Of a stretch of DNA of 64,000 nt, positions 11,690-24,524 are shown piece after piece. Below the pieces are notes generated by a model. It saw only the letters and a program-made list of their open reading frames with translations, made no database searches and was not told where the DNA came from. Both the position numbers and the translations under genes were made by a program. The stretch is from Cryptomeria japonica (lineage: Eukaryota; Streptophyta; Pinopsida; Cupressales; Cupressaceae). Location: assembly GCF_030272615.1 (NCBI RefSeq), contig NC_081413.1:722575649-722639648 (forward strand), read 5' to 3'. Position 1 is the first letter of the stretch. Every line of letters begins with the position of its first letter.

Positions 11690-12222
11690 AAGGGTTTAGA
11701 GAACCCAAACCCACTAGGTACTCATCATCTTGTGTGTTGGTTGAATTTTATCTCCTTCAAAAGGAGGCTATGAATGTTTATAGGTAGGAAATCCCTCCTC
11801 CAACATCTAAGATTCCCAATTCCTAAGCCTAGAGTGGCCATGGAATCTGCCACTACATTTCCTTCCTTGTACATGTGCTTGACCTCAAAAGTATCCAACC
11901 CCAAAAGCAGTTTGTGGATGTCCATAACTATACCTTCAATAGTCTAACCCACCATATTAAGGAATTTTATGGCATCAACAATTAGCTTGGAGTCCCCTTC
12001 AATTTCAAGGATCCTAAACCCAATTGAGAGAGCAATCTTCAACCCCTAGAGTAGGATCATAGCCTCTGCCTGATTATTACTGCCCCCATCAAGGATGCCT
12101 ATACAAGCACCAAAAAAGAACTACTTCTTGACCTTATAACTACTCTAGTAGCAACCAATCCCTAGTTACCCCTTGTTACTCCATCAAAGTTGAGTTTGTG
12201 TCATCCAAACAGTGGGGAGTGT
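11690..12222 (-). pseudogene. LINE RNase H domain (C-terminal end of ORF2)
   Basis: The minus-strand reading starts near 12215 with KLNFDGVTRGN (first Asp). It continues with DGGSNNQAEAMIL (Glu), EIEGDSKLIVDAI (Asp) and, at 11925-11725, VKHMYKEGNVVADSMATLG (His and last Asp), the full RNase H set in order. Plant L1-type LINEs carry such a domain after reverse transcriptase. Two or more stops interrupt it. It is the downstream part of the same LINE whose RT is at 33793-36114, now displaced by insertions at 12223 and 13550. Confidence 0.8.
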
Positions 12223-13332
12223 TGTTGGCTTGATGATGATGTTATGATGTAATAGGTTGATTGATGACTTGTTTTGTGTTGTCATTGATGGAAACCATGT
12301 TTTGTTAGTCATATAAGTCATTTAGGCCAACTAGTAAGGCCTAATCGGTAGTGGAGTCAGTTAAACAAGGAACCGGTAAATAGTGACAAAACAATGTTCA
12401 AGTGATTGGTATGAAAGATCAGTGAAGAGTTAGATGTTGCAGTTTGGAATGAATGTTCATGACATTGGTAGGAGTCTATGACTAGAACTGTATCAGAAGA
12501 TTCATTGGTAAGAGAAAGTTATGATGATCTAAGCAGTCAATCATGAAGAATAGTTAACTAGTAGAGTAAAGTCACTTAGATCGGTAAACCGGTAGACCTA
12601 AAGTTATATTTTTGTGTTGTGTTATGTTTTGCCGACATAAGGAAAGCATCATGACCAAGATTTTACTAGATACATTGAACCTAGGAAATTGTTCCAAGGT
12701 TGTTAGTCGACTTAACAGAGTTGTTTATAAAAAGATGTACATTATGTGATGATGTATCAGATGAAGGATCTAGATTGAAGATTTGATTGTGCGGTGAAAG
12801 AAGAAGCTTTGTATTGATGTCTAGTCGGTGTTAGTAGTAGAACTAAAGCGGATCTAATCAGGCACAAAGGTGCTATATGAAGATCAACTACCTGTTGTTT
12901 CCTATCAGTTGCAATAGTCTAAATCCCTTAACCAGGTAGCTCATTAATTTGGGTTTAAATCCTCCAACGAGGCTACTCCTAACAGAATAATGCTCCTAAC
13001 GGATCTAAGTTGTAAATCCCTTGACTGAGTGACTCCTAACAAGGTCTTCTCTTAACCAGGCACCATTGTTGTATGACCTTAACCGGTCTAATCTCATATT
13101 GCAGTTAGTGGATCTTTGTGGGTACTAATCCCCACCGTGGTTTTTCCCATTTGGGTTTCCACATGAAAAACATTGTTTTATGGTGTGCATGTCTTATTTG
13201 GTGTTAGCTTATGTGGTTCTCTTTCTTGCATGCCTATTGATTTTAAAGTTGTTAAGTAGTGCAATCAAATTTATATTGTTTTTTCTTCCATTCATTCACC
13301 CCCCCCCCTATTAGTTCCTTATAAGTTTATCA
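12223..13332 (+). repeat. solo or truncated copia-type LTR inserted in the LINE
   Basis: It starts TGTTGGCTTGATG and ends near TTTATCA after a C-rich CATTCACCCCCC stretch typical of these copia LTR ends. It contains the R/U5-type hairpin CGTGG-CCC-GGG-CCACA (13135-13163) and a series of AACCAGGT/AACAAGGT-like words (12915-13065). No primer site or internal region follows. LINE sequence resumes on both sides. Target duplications are not clear (AGTGT and AGTTC share AGT), so the ends may be off by a few bases. Confidence 0.65.
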
Positions 13333-13549
13333 AGTTCCATCTTATGTTGAGTCTTTCTATCCTCTTTGAGTTATTAAATTTGGTGTAGGAATTGAGGATA
13401 TTCCAATTCATAGCCACCCTATCATCTCTTGAGAATAGTGGGATTCTAATTTTTTGAATGAGTTGTTGATACAATGAAGCCTTTTATAGCAAGTGTGGCT
13501 GATTTTGATAGCATTGAGTTATATCTCTCCAAGAGTTGTGAGGTGATAT
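13333..13549 (-). pseudogene. LINE ORF2 segment between RT and RNase H
   Basis: Short minus-strand stretch lying between two LTR insertions. It reads on from the RT-side fragment across the target duplication GATAT at 13545-13549 (readable words: RDDRVAMNWNI, NNSKRIERLNIRW). Assignment rests mainly on position: the same LINE is recognisable on both sides in the same orientation. Confidence 0.55.
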
Positions 13550-14496
13550 TGTTGGCAATTGAGACTCATTTGGTTTAGTTGTGTTGTCATTGATGGCAAC
13601 ATACACCATTTTTGGGTGGTCACTTAACCGGTACTCACCGGTATTCATTGTTGGGCAATAGGCATTCAAGTCATCCGACACACAAGGAACTGGCACCGAT
13701 AGATAAGGGAAACCAACAAACTAGGAACTAGTATATGAGGCCGACATGGGAGATTGATCTGGCAGGTCTACACGACAATGATCAACGACATCGATTATAA
13801 AGTTCAATGCATTCATTTTTGTCTAGGCCAACATGCAAATAAATTGTAATATCATTGTAAGCCGACATAAGGCATTTATGTTTGTGTTTGGGAAGGGTAT
13901 TTAAGTCAGTTCGGTTAGGTTATTTAAAAAACGTAATGTAATATAGTGATGTGATATTGTGCGAGCGATCTTGATCGACAGAATGTGAATGTAATATTTT
14001 GTATTCAGTCTTGGATATTGGTTTAGAGTTTTGGGAAGTGAAGCAAGATACTGGTAAGGGAGGACACAGTGAAAAACCGGTACAGACTATTCTTTAACCA
14101 GAACTCATCCAGCATAGCAGATGCACTTTCAGAGTTCAGAATTTTCTTTGTAACTCCATATTTGGTGTTTGTAGTTAGTGAGGCTCCTTTTGTGATGATT
14201 AGTGTGCTCTAGGCTCTTGGCTTTCCTACATGTGTAGGCCCCTATTGTAATATTTATCATTTGGTCAGTGGATAGATATTGTGGGTCACCAATCCCACCG
14301 TGGTTTTTTCTCTTTGAGGTTTTCCACGTATAAATTTGTGTGTTATGGTGTATTCTCTTGTGTTCTCTTCATTTCTATTTGATTTTATATTCTTTTATGA
14401 TTATCAGTTACTAAAATACTTTGCTAATAAGATTAAAATTGAACTTGCTGGTAGAACACTGATTCACCCCCCTCTCAGTGTTCTTGGATTCCAACA
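13550..14496 (+). repeat. 5' LTR of the pol-less element
   Basis: TGTTGGCAATTGAG to GGATTCCAACA, 947 bp. It holds a candidate TATA-like TATTTAAG (about 13899) and the CGTGG-CTC-GAG-CCACG hairpin (14299-14329) upstream of the C-rich end. The partner LTR is shorter (904 bp) because of small deletions. A short translated match shared with 32800-33030 is LTR homology, not a gene. Confidence 0.9.
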
Positions 14497-14498
14497 AT

Positions 14499-14510
14499 TG
14501 GTATCAGAGC
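14499..14510 (+). other. primer-binding site (initiator-Met tRNA)
   Basis: TGGTATCAGAGC two bases after the CA end of the 5' LTR, the standard Ty1/copia primer site complementary to initiator-Met tRNA. Confidence 0.92.
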
Positions 14511-14564
14511 CTGGTGCCTTGGAGTAAGTCTAACAGCTTAAGGAAGATCTTGAATCCAGAATCC

Positions 14565-15572
14565 ATGGAGATGAGTATGGAGAAACAACTTGAAGTAGCA
14601 CTTGAGGACTATGATGTTGAAATGATGAACTTAAAGTTGCAAGATGAATTAAACTTTGCAAAGGAATTCATTCTTATCCTACATGAGAGGTTGTCATCTG
14701 TTCAAGCTAAAAGGAAGGAACATTTACAAAATTTGGATGATGAAGAGAAGAATGCCCTTAAGGAATTATGTCAGAAGCTGAGTCAAAAGAATGGTGTCAC
14801 AAAGAATGAAATGCAAGCCATAACTATGAGGATGTCCAAGAAGATTGAAGACTGGAAGAAGAATGAAGAAAATCTTGGCAAACATCTGAAAGATAGATCT
14901 AAGGAATGCATTAGGTTGGCACATGAGAATGATGTGTTGAGAAGTGAGTTGGTGCAATCATAGAACAATGAGAAAGAGTTGGAAAAAATGATGTCAATCC
15001 TAAGAAGTGATCTAGATGTTGCAATTGAATACAAAGAAAAGTTCAGGGTTCCAAGGCTTGATGAATTATTGAAGGATCAAAGAGACACTAGAGACACTAG
15101 AGGTCTTAGATTTGAGCATGGAGAAAGCTCTGGTACTGAAAATTAGGGGAATCCACCAGACAATTGGAATAAAAAATCACTGGCAAGGCAACCCAATGCA
15201 CATAAATTAAATGGTAGATGCTTTGTTTGTAATAAGTTTGGTCATATGGCAAGACATTGTAGAAATAGAGCAAATCAGGATAACAATATTGTTCTCGGTC
15301 AGTGTTCAAAGTGTAATAAGTATGGTCATAGGAAAGAAGATTGTAGAATGAATGTGAGATGTCATGCATGTGGAAATTTTGGACATATGGCTAATCAATG
15401 TAGGTCAAATAATGGTCAAGGACTCAACAAGGCAATTCAGAAGAACAATGTTACTTGCTATGCATGCAACAAAATAGGACATATTGCCAAATATTGCAAA
15501 AGAAAGAATACACCAGAAGGGAATGACACATCAAATGAGAAAGGAAAGAAGAAGTTTGATGAGATCGGATAG
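14565..15572 (+). pseudogene. coiled-coil protein with four CCHC zinc knuckles (gag-like)
   Basis: One reading frame from ATG 14565 (MEMSMEKQLEV) to the stop at 15570, interrupted by in-frame TAG at 14961 and 15144. The first ~200 codons are a charged coiled coil rich in Leu/Lys/Glu. The last third has four CX2CX4HX4C knuckles: CFVCNKFGHMARHC (15219), then CSKCNKYGHRKEDC, CHACGNFGHMANQC and CYACNKIGHIAKYC (about 15455). This is nucleocapsid-like and should bind RNA. The capsid-type domain found upstream of knuckles in the minus copia of this window (KFNKENYKIWKDKM) is not visible here. Four knuckles is more than the one or two usual in copia gag. Confidence 0.8.
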
Positions 15573-16053
15573 GCTCATGCTAAACAATGGATTATGAAGT
15601 CTGAAGATCAATCGACAGAGGTAAATTCTCCGATTACTCAACTAGCAAAGCAGAACGTTCCTGCACCGATAGGAAACTTATCTAGTAACTAAGGCCTTAA
15701 CCTTAGGGAGGGAAAAATTAATGATAGATCCTGCATTGCCCTCAGTAGAGGTCTGAAAAGCTTGTTTAAGATCTTGGTGAAGATAGTCTGGAGATTCACC
15801 GGCGCTAAGATAATGGATTTTGTATCTGGTATCATATGCCGACATGCATTAATGACAATAAGAAATCAAGGTTTCGTAGAATAAAAGGTAAACGTTGGTT
15901 CATTTTTTATCACATAGCATTTAGAGCGAGTTCAAGGTGATCAAGAGCATTCTCAAAGTGAATTCCAGTGCATTTAGAGTGGATTTTTAAGAGCTTTTCA
16001 CCAACAAAGGTTGTGAGGTATTATATCAGTTTTCAAGCTATCTTTTGTTTGCA
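15573..16053 (+). other. spacer between zinc-knuckle ORF and accessory ORF
   Basis: About 480 bp with no protease, integrase or RT motif in any frame. This is where pol would start in a complete copia element, so the absence supports a pol-less organisation. Confidence 0.6.
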
Positions 16054-19000
16054 ATGGCTTCTAGATTGACCTCCACTCTGGTAGGTGTGGCTACCCTTGT
16101 TGTTGTTGACATCAAGAACCGTCCACACCCTATTTTCAAGCAATTTCCTCAAATTGCGAAGTTTAATGATTCAGTCGACGCATTTTCTAGGGTTTCTAAT
16201 GAAGTCTTGTATGTTGAGGATGTTTGTGCATATATATGTTGCACTCTGGAGGATGTGGGTTCTGTTGAGATAAAAATAATGTACATGACAAATCTGTTGG
16301 ATAGATGGGGATCAATGAAACCAAAATTCCAAAGTCTGAAGGATCAAGGTTTCATGGACATTTTGGAGATGTCAAAATTCAAAGATGATATGATCTGGTA
16401 TGTGTTGATTCGAGTCCATGGGGAATTCATCACTAAGGAGGCTATTCGCACAATCATCGGTTTGCCCCTAACTGATCAGATTCTTGGAAAGAAGAAAATA
16501 CCTAACAACAAGGTGGAGAAGTTAACCGACGCAACTTTTGACAACCGGTCAATGAGGACAAGCACTATCAGAGACAAAGTTGTTCAATTTGTAAGCATGA
16601 TCATCGGTTACAAGGTAACCCAATCAAACCAATTGAACTCTATTTCCAGTTCATGCATTTACTATTCTCACAAGATGGTCAAATAAAATGAAAAGTATAA
16701 TCTATGTCAATGGATGTGTGATGATTTAATTATAAACCTAGGGAAGATTAAGTGTGAGAAGAAAGGTGTTTTCCAGTATGGCAACCTTGTGGTCCGCTTG
16801 ATGCTTTTCTTTCTGAATGAGTTACCGGGATCCGGTAAAACACAATGGGCATTTGATATGCCGATAGGAAAACAAATTAAAGAAGCTATAAGAGGTTTGG
16901 GACAAGAAAAGGAGAGAGACTCCATTCTGTGGGGTTATTTCAAATCATTTTAGAAAACAATGAGGCAAAGAGAAAGAGTTCCAAAGCATATAGTTGACAA
17001 ATACTTAACTGAAATCTACTTTATGGTGAAGAAGGATGAAAAACTGATAGAGGAAATGCAACCACATAAGATCTGGATTGTAGAGATGGGATATGAGGTA
17101 GGTGACAAGATCTTGGACTTTTATGCCAAGACTCTTATTGATCCCCCTGTAGATGAATAGGAGAAAAAATTTGGGACAGGAAAGCAGAAGGAATTCGAAG
17201 TTTAGATAGGATTCAATAAGAAGAAAAGGGAAGGAAAGATCAAGAAGGTTGGGGAAGCTGTATAGAAGATGTCTTTTGAAATCAAATAGATTATTGGACT
17301 AGTTGAAGGATCTTCTCCGACAGTAGTTCAGGCCTCACCGACAACAGCAACCGGCAAGGGTGTAGTAAAGAGAAAGAAACCAGAGACTTATATTTCCCCT
17401 ATTAAATATGGTTCTGATACTGATGATGAGCCCCCATAGATTCCCAAGAGTCATATACAGATATAGAGGAAGAAGCCCGAGGAATTAAAGAAGAAGAGAG
17501 TGAAGGTCACCCCTTTAGTACCCCCAAAGAAAATTTCGAAGGAGAGGAAGCCCACAGAGAAGAGGAAACCTATTAAGGAGTCTACTTCTACTCCCAGCAA
17601 GAAGAAGAAATTAGATGTAGATATAGCTCTCAAATCCAGTAAGATTATTGAAGTCATTCCTCCTCTCTTAGTTGCTGAGTTGATTGATCAAATAACTAAA
17701 GATGGAATTTTGAGTAATATACAATATTACTATGTACATATGAATGATAAAGAGAAAATGGAAATTAAGGAAGCAGTTTTGTTATACTTAGACATATATA
17801 AGAAAGCACTTTTAGAGATTGAAAAATAGATACCAAAAAATTGTACAATAAACTAGATGTTAGGAGATTATCTGTAGCAGAAGAAGATAAACACAAAAAG
17901 GTACATGAATTGTTGAGTGTTTGTGGTGCTATAACTGATGAAGAGATGCAACAGTGTTTAGATTTTGCAAATAAAACAAATTTTCAGAGTAAACACTAGC
18001 ATGTGAGTCTCATGGTAGGTAGAGTAAATGAGATAGTTAAGGAGACACATGAGGCTTGGGTAAAATTATTTGTAGATAAACCTAGATGCTTTACATCATC
18101 GGAAGTCCCTCAAAAGTCTAACACTCCAGACATCCTGATAGATGATAAGGGGAAAGGTATATTGGACATGGATCCACTGGTTTTTTAACAGAAACTAACA
18201 GAGGATATTCCTCCAGTAGAACCACCTGTACAAAATATAGAGAAACTTGCAAATAATATTGAAACTGTACAAGATAAGTAGGATACACCGGAATAGATCA
18301 TTCTGGATATAGAGGTTATTGATGTGGATACAGAAAATAAACAGGTTGAGGATATTGAACCTCCACTACCAAATGTACATACTGAAGAGTTTAAGGTTGA
18401 ACAAGTTACTGCACCAAGTGGCGAAGCCACTGGTGCAAGTCTTAAGGTTGAATCCTCTGGGAATATTTTGGATAGTCATTCATTGTTGGCACTTGACTCA
18501 TCTGGTCAAGTTGATTTTGCATAGAAGAATATTGAGTAGGTAAGCAGTTTTGAATTGATGTATATTGCAACTCAGAAGTTAAAGAAGGAAGAGACTGAAG
18601 ACAAGTAGGTTATTGAGTAGGCCATTCTGGATTTGCAACAGCTTGCATCAGAATATAAGGTAAATTAGATTGGAAGCCCATCGGACAAACTGAAAGGTTT
18701 AACAAAGCATATTTCTCAAGAGTTCCAAACTCTTCAACAGGTATCAAACTGGCAGTTGGTTGAGCGGTATAATGCAGCCTGGAAGGTCACTTGTGACAAT
18801 ATGATTTCATCTGACAAGGTTGGGTTAATTGGGGAACTATCTAAGATTGATAAGTCTCTAAATGAGTGTAGCAATATATATAGGTCTTGTACTAACACCG
18901 GAAAACTAATAGCGGAACTTGAGGTGAAATTGAAGGTGAAAAAGGCCTAGTTAGAACATTTGGCTAACAGTTTGATGGTACTCAAACACTGACTAGTACC

Positions 19001-19256
19001 ATTGATGGTCATATTTTGATAATAGACTCTGATATGTTTTCATTAGAGAAGGATATGGATAGGCTAATCCAGCGTGCAAGGGATTTAAGAGGTTTGGTGA
19101 GTTCTCGGTTGAACACTTTGTTACTTCACAAGAGGGAAAGCATAGAGTTAATGAATAAACCTACTCCGACAGGCCTATCAGAAGAAGAGCTTCATGCATA
19201 TATTCTTAATGATTTTGTATCCATTTTCAGCATATTGAAGACATGTTGGGATACTT
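16054..19256 (+). pseudogene. large decayed accessory ORF of the pol-less element
   Basis: From ATG 16054 (MASRLTSTLVG) about 1,070 codons can be followed, mainly in one frame to about 17829 and then two others, with many stops. Residues 1-210 form a globular domain containing LYVEDVCAYICCTLEDVG, MSKFKDDMIWYVLIRVHGEF and ITKEAIRTIIGLPL. The next part (16714-17160) contains VVRLMLFFLNELPG and the following KQIKEAIRGLG. A Lys/Pro-rich linker follows (17455-17610, PPKKISKERKPTEKRKP), then acidic/Pro-rich sequence (18003-18530) and a helical tail (18640-19256, LEKDMDRLIQRARDLRGLVS). Nearly all stops are TAG. The family is unknown to me. The N-terminus vaguely recalls plant mobile-domain proteins carried by transposons, but this is only a pattern impression. 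Confidence 0.6.
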
Positions 19257-19299
19257 AGGGTTTTTGAAGGGTGCTAACCCAGATATATTCAAGTACATA

Positions 19300-20966
19300 T
19301 GTTAATCCTATGAGGATCCAATTAATACTGAGAGGGGGGTGAATCAGTATTAACACCAACTGAAACTAAAAACTCAAAATCAAAACTTATCTAAAATCTG
19401 AAAACATTCAACACTTAAACCAATTCTTCATAACAAATATCTCACTTTCCTTATCAGATCTAGACAATCACTTCCTCCTATGAAAACTTATTAATCTGAT
19501 TAGTTATCAACTCAATATTGGTTCAACAAACACTATAACTAACTTATTAACTGATTAGAATGCTTCATCAACCAATTAACCATCAATACTGGTAACCACT
19601 TTAAGATCTCTGATAAACAAACATAAACTATCTTAACCGGTAATTAGAAATAAAACATGAACATCATAAGAAAATAATTCAACACATGAACACCATAATT
19701 CTGACGTGGAAACCCAAATAGGAAAAAACCATGGTGGGAGTTGGTACCCATAGTAATTTGTACTCTTTTGAAGTACGCCCTGTTAGGAGCTTACAATACG
19801 CCTGGTTAGGAGAAAACCCTGTTAGGAGTCACTCGGTTAAGGTATTTTCCTAGCAACCCGGTTAGGAGCTTGATGACCTATTAGGATCAACCTCATGAGA
19901 GGATTTACCACTCTTTTTGAGAGATTCCCTATTAGGGGACTTAAATTTTTCAGGCCTATTAGGACCTACCCGATTAAGGGATTTAACTATTGCAACTGTT
20001 AGGGAACAACAGTAAGAAAATGATTTGTTACTTGCACTTCTCTGCTTGCTTGATCAGATCCATTCATGCACAACACTTTGCAACTCTCAAACATATCTTA
20101 CACTTCACTTGGACGGCTCAACACATTCTCTAAGACCACTGACATAATGAACATCAACTGTGTCAACCTAAATAGCCATCTCAATTAGGTTGGCCTTAAA
20201 TCCTAAATTACATCATGAATATAATACAAATCATAAGAGATCAATATACAGATCATTACATCAAATTAAAATGCAATATCAACTGTTGGTTGATCGTAAC
20301 TCATCACAAAAATCTGATCGGCACCAAAGTCAAACCCTTATCTCACTCCGCTAAGCACTTTGTACATTCCCAAGAAATTCCTTCATCATTCGTGCCAAAA
20401 AACCAATGCAAATCATTCACACAAGTTGTGTCATGTTACCACCATGTAGATTCATAGTCAATCAACATCATAGCCAAAATCATTACTAGTTTAATGATTT
20501 CTTTCCCAATTCTTAAACCCTACTAAAACCTTAGCAAAACTTCATCAGAAATTTGAAAAATGCCTTTCGGTAATCATCACAAGATGCGGTTCCGGTCATA
20601 TACTCCTTTACATGATACAAGTTCATATTTCAAACCACAAATCACCAAAAATTACCGATCACCCAATTCAATCAAAATATATTGGCTTTACCAGTTAAAG
20701 TCCTAATTCACAGACTTTAGTTCTCTACTAGTAAACCCTTTCTCTGGTAAACCAAATCACCTAGATGACAAACCAAAACATCAGGAACATAAAAAATCAT
20801 CATCCAACATTAGTTCACACAAGTTTCCAACAATGACAACACAAATAACTGATCATGTCATCTAACCACAAAATCTCAGTCTTCTGTCCTCTATCGGTTC
20901 AGTCATCCACATTCAACTACATCACCTACATCATCTCATTTGTATCAATTATGCCAAATGCAAACA
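19300..20966 (-). repeat. 3' LTR of the nested copia
   Basis: 1,667 bp, TG...CA on both readings. On the minus strand it contains the hairpin with CATGG and CCACG arms (19704-19736), then AACCGGGT/AACAGGGT/AACCAGGC-like words (19775-19985) and the C-rich terminus. Homologous to 26747-27213 plus 32428-32633. Confidence 0.85.
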
Positions 20967-20979
20967 TTCTCCCCCTTTG
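20967..20979 (-). other. polypurine tract
   Basis: The minus strand reads CAAAGGGGGAGAA immediately before the 3' LTR, the second-strand priming site of the copia element. Confidence 0.8.
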
Positions 20980-21409
20980 TCATTGATGGAAACGCCAATC
21001 AGATATATAATCAAAGTAACACCTTGCTTGCACATCATCTATCAATACTTGTCCTTTTGTCTTCTTCCCTTAATCAATGCTTCACTCAATCTGACAATCT
21101 GATCTTCAACTTCTCCATATCTAATTTATCTTCTTCTTCTCATATCTTATTTCTCTTCATCTCCCATATCTGATTTCTCTTCTTCTCCCCCTTTGACAAC
21201 AATTCCAAAGGTATAAATGCATCTCTTGTCTTCAATTTTGTTGCTGCCTCTTCCATCATCTCTGCTAATCAAATCAAAAAATTATATCAGAGTATTTAAT
21301 CAAAACTATACATCAAAATTTCTCCACCAAAGGAGTAGCCTACACCTTCATCAATCCTTATTGAAAGATAAACATGAAATACACAAGATTGATGCATCTC
21401 CAACATTCT
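20980..21409 (-). other. 3' untranslated region of the nested copia
   Basis: Pyrimidine-rich on the plus strand (TTCTTCTCCC words) between the end of RNase H and the polypurine tract. A second purine run (AAAGGGGGAGAAG on the minus strand, about 21182-21195) might be an extra polypurine tract. Confidence 0.5.
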
Positions 21410-22840
21410 AGTTCTTCCAATGTAGGGGTCTAACCCCTAATTTACCTCTAAGAAACTCAAAGGTAGCCTTCGGTAAGGGCTTAATAAAGATACCAACTAA
21501 CTGATCTTTACTCTTCACATATTCCATCTTCACCTATTTTTCTTGAACTCTTTTCCTAAGGAAATGATACTTCGATTCAATGTGCTTGGTTCTAGCATGA
21601 AGTACAAGATTCTTAGAAATGTTGATTGCACTTGTATTATCACAATAGATAGTCACGGGTTCAGACATATCTAACTTGAATCCTTCTAGCACATGTCTCA
21701 TCCATATGGTGTGTGTGCAATTCATGGATGCAACAACATACTTTGCTTCAGCTATAGATTGAGAAACACATGTTTGTTTCTTGCTCGTCCACGCCACTAA
21801 TCTTCCACCAAGTAGAAAAGCTTCACCTGTTGTGCTTTTCTGATCATCCACATTACCTGCCCAATCAACATCAGTAAAGACATCCAAATTAAAATTTTCT
21901 TTGCAGGGATACCATAAACCATAGTGTATTGTTCCTTTGAGATACCGGAAAATTTTGTTCACAACCACCATGTGACTCTCCTTAGGTTCTTTTTAAAATC
22001 TAGAAACTAATCCAACAACATGAGCAATGTTCGATCTACTATGAACAACATAATGTAGTTTTCGAATCATAGACGTGTACTCTTTTTCACTAACATTAGG
22101 GGAACCATCTTGCTTTATCAACTTGCAGCCTATTACCATCAGTGTACCTACCAGTTTGCAGTCTTCCATGCTGAAAGTCTTCAACACCTCTTTGATATAC
22201 TTGCTTTGACAAATATAGATACCACTATCCAGTTGTTGGACCTGTAAGCCAATAAAGAACTTTATTTCACCAATTAGAGATGTTTTGAATTCCTTTTTTC
22301 ATCTCATCAACAAAATTCATACTCATATCATCATTCCCACCAAAAATTATGTCATCTACAAACACTTCAGCTATCAACATCTTGTCTCCATCAGTTTTTA
22401 GATAAATATTATTGTCCTCACTAGTACGTTGGAATCCAATCTTGATCAAATATCATGTAATCTCTCATACCATTCTCTCGGTGCCTACTTTAGACCATAC
22501 AAAGCTTTATGCAATTTACACCCATGTCCTTATCATCAATCAAAGAAAAACCATCTGGTTGTTCAATGTATACTTCCTCTTCTAGAATCCCATTTACAAG
22601 GCTGATTTGACATCCATTTGATAGACTTTGAATCCATTATATGCAAAAAATGCCAGTAGCATCCTTACTCCTAATATGGCATCCGGTGCAAAAGTTTCAC
22701 CGTAATCCTCACTTTCTTCTTGTGCATATCCTTTGCAGACTAACCTTGCCTTGTTTCTTACAACTTTTCCTTCTTCATTCAATTTATTCCTAAAGACCCA
22801 TTTTGTTCCAATTACATTCTTATCCTTCGGTCTAGGAACA
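21410..22840 (-). pseudogene. copia reverse transcriptase and RNase H
   Basis: Minus strand: 22782-22594 has NKARLVCKGYAQEE and VYQMDVKSAL (start of RT). 22449-22267 has the catalytic FVDDIIFGG. 22187-21993 has the thumb (MLKTFSMEDCKLVGTLM). 21971-21534 is RNase H with FTDVDWAGNVDDQKSTTG, QSIAEAKYV and TIYCDNTSAINI, so its Asp and Glu residues remain. The reading continues past a stop at 21532 with KDQLVGIFIKPLP to about 21420, the normal copia C-terminus. Frameshifts and stops between pieces make it non-functional. Confidence 0.9.
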
Positions 22841-24443
22841 AGCGACCATGTTTGATTCTTCTCAATTTGATCTAATTCTTAATTCATTGCATTAACCCAA
22901 TCATCATCTTTAGTGCTTCCTTTATTGTCTTGGGTTATATTTTAGATATCAAGCATGAGTTCTCTCAGATCTTCCTCCTGGTTTTCACACCTGCATTGTT
23001 ATTACCAATGATTTGATCTTGTGAATGGTTTAATCTTACATATCTAGGTAATACCTGTGTCGATTCTGCATCTTATGCATCAGGTTCTTCATTTTCTTCA
23101 TCGCTGTCATCACTTACTGGTTGAGCACCTAATTCTGCATTTGTCAATTCTTCATTGTTATGTGCTTCTAGTTCAATAATCACAAGTTTCTCAGTATTAT
23201 CATTCTTTTCAAGTTCAGATCTGTTGGTACCTTTAGAATTTCAGATAGATCATCTACCTTCACATTAGCACTTTCAACAATTTTCTTAGTTCTCTTATTG
23301 TAGCATTTATATGCCTTACTCTTAGTAGAGTAACCAAGAAATATTCCTTCATCAGATTTTGCATCAAACTTCTCAGTGTAGTTATCGCTCTAATAAAACA
23401 TTGACTACCAAAAATTTTAAAATAACTTACACAAGGAGTTTTGCCATACCACAGCTCATAGGGTGTCTTATTGTTGCCTCTCTTTACCAATACCCAATTT
23501 AAAGTATACATAGTAGTACTGACCACGTCTCTCCAGAACATTTTGGATACATCACCCTGTAATAACATAGTTCTTGTACCTTCAACTATTGTTCTATTCA
23601 TCCTTTCTTTTGTGCCATTTTGTTGTGGTGTCCTTGGAGTAGACATCTGTCTCTTTATACCCTGTTCATCACCATACTTAACAAATTCATCAAATGTGAA
23701 TTCACCTCCCCGGTCTGATCTTAAACATTTCAAATTCTTACCAATCTCATTTTCAACTAGAGCTTTAAATGATTTGAACTTACTAAAAGCTTCAGATTTC
23801 TTCTTTAAGAATGTAACCCATGTCATCTTAGAATAGTCATTGGTAAAAAGCATGAAATATCTATCACCAAAATAACTTTTTGTTCTCATAGGGCCACATA
23901 GATCAGTATGTACCAAATACAAAATATTCTCAAATGTACACTTCTTTCTCTTAAAAGAAATAGAGGTCATCTTACCAATTTGAAAATATTTACAAATCAC
24001 ATTATCCGATTTAACAATTTGTGACAATCCTCTTACAACACTTGACTTGCTTACCTTAACCAAGTTATAAAAATTCATATGACAACATCTCTTGTGCCAC
24101 AACCAACTATCTTCCATTCTTGCAACCAGACAATTATTAACATTACTATTCAAATGAAATAAGTTACCTCTAGTTTGCTTCCCCATAGAAATCAATTCAC
24201 CATTACCTCCAACAATTCTACAGACTCCATTTGTAAACTCAAGCAAATAACCTTTATCACTGAGTTGAACAACACTTAAAAGATTATTCTTTAGACCATC
24301 AACCCAAAATACACCATCAACATTACTCTTCCCATTTAGAGAGATAGAACCTTTACCTTTCACCATGCAAGGAGAGTTATTTCCAAATCTAACAACACCT
24401 CCATCAAATTCTTTCCAAATCTAACAACACCTCCATCAAATTC
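22841..24443 (-). pseudogene. copia GAG-pre-integrase and integrase
   Basis: Longest piece 24366-23260 (368 codons). It starts with MVKGKGSISLNG and SVVQLSDKGY (protease-to-integrase region). It then has a zinc-binding H-H-C-C module whose second Cys is changed (CKYFQIGK), and the catalytic core with VHTDLCGPM, LRSDRGGEF and PQQNGTKERMN, so D, D and E are present. It ends with ELWYGKTPCVSYFKIFG, after which the frame is lost; a degraded C-terminus follows to about 22841. A 32-bp tandem duplication at 24380-24443 disrupts the N-terminal side. Confidence 0.88.
24380..24443 (-). repeat. 32-bp tandem duplication inside copia pol
   Basis: TTTCCAAATCTAACAACACC plus the following 12 bases is repeated head to tail at 24380-24411 and 24412-24443. 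Since 32 is not a multiple of 3, it shifts the frame of the protease-integrase junction. Confidence 0.9.
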
Positions 24444-24524
24444 ATTAGGAGTCAAGAACTTACTTTTGTTACTACTTATCAAGTTGCCATTAGTTTTTAT
24501 ATTCAAAGTCATACTATACATTCT

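Noticed and set aside
13484-13696. 70-codon minus-strand ORF with a relative at 32800-33030
   Set aside because: Similarity comes from the two LTRs of one element, not from a gene family.
14499-14510. TGGTATCAGAGC motifs as possible tRNA gene pieces
   Set aside because: They are primer-binding sites at LTR edges; no cloverleaf surrounds them.
16810-16850. GSGKT resembling a Walker A nucleotide-binding loop in the accessory ORF
   Set aside because: The required Gly five residues before the final Gly is missing and no Walker B or other ATPase motif follows.
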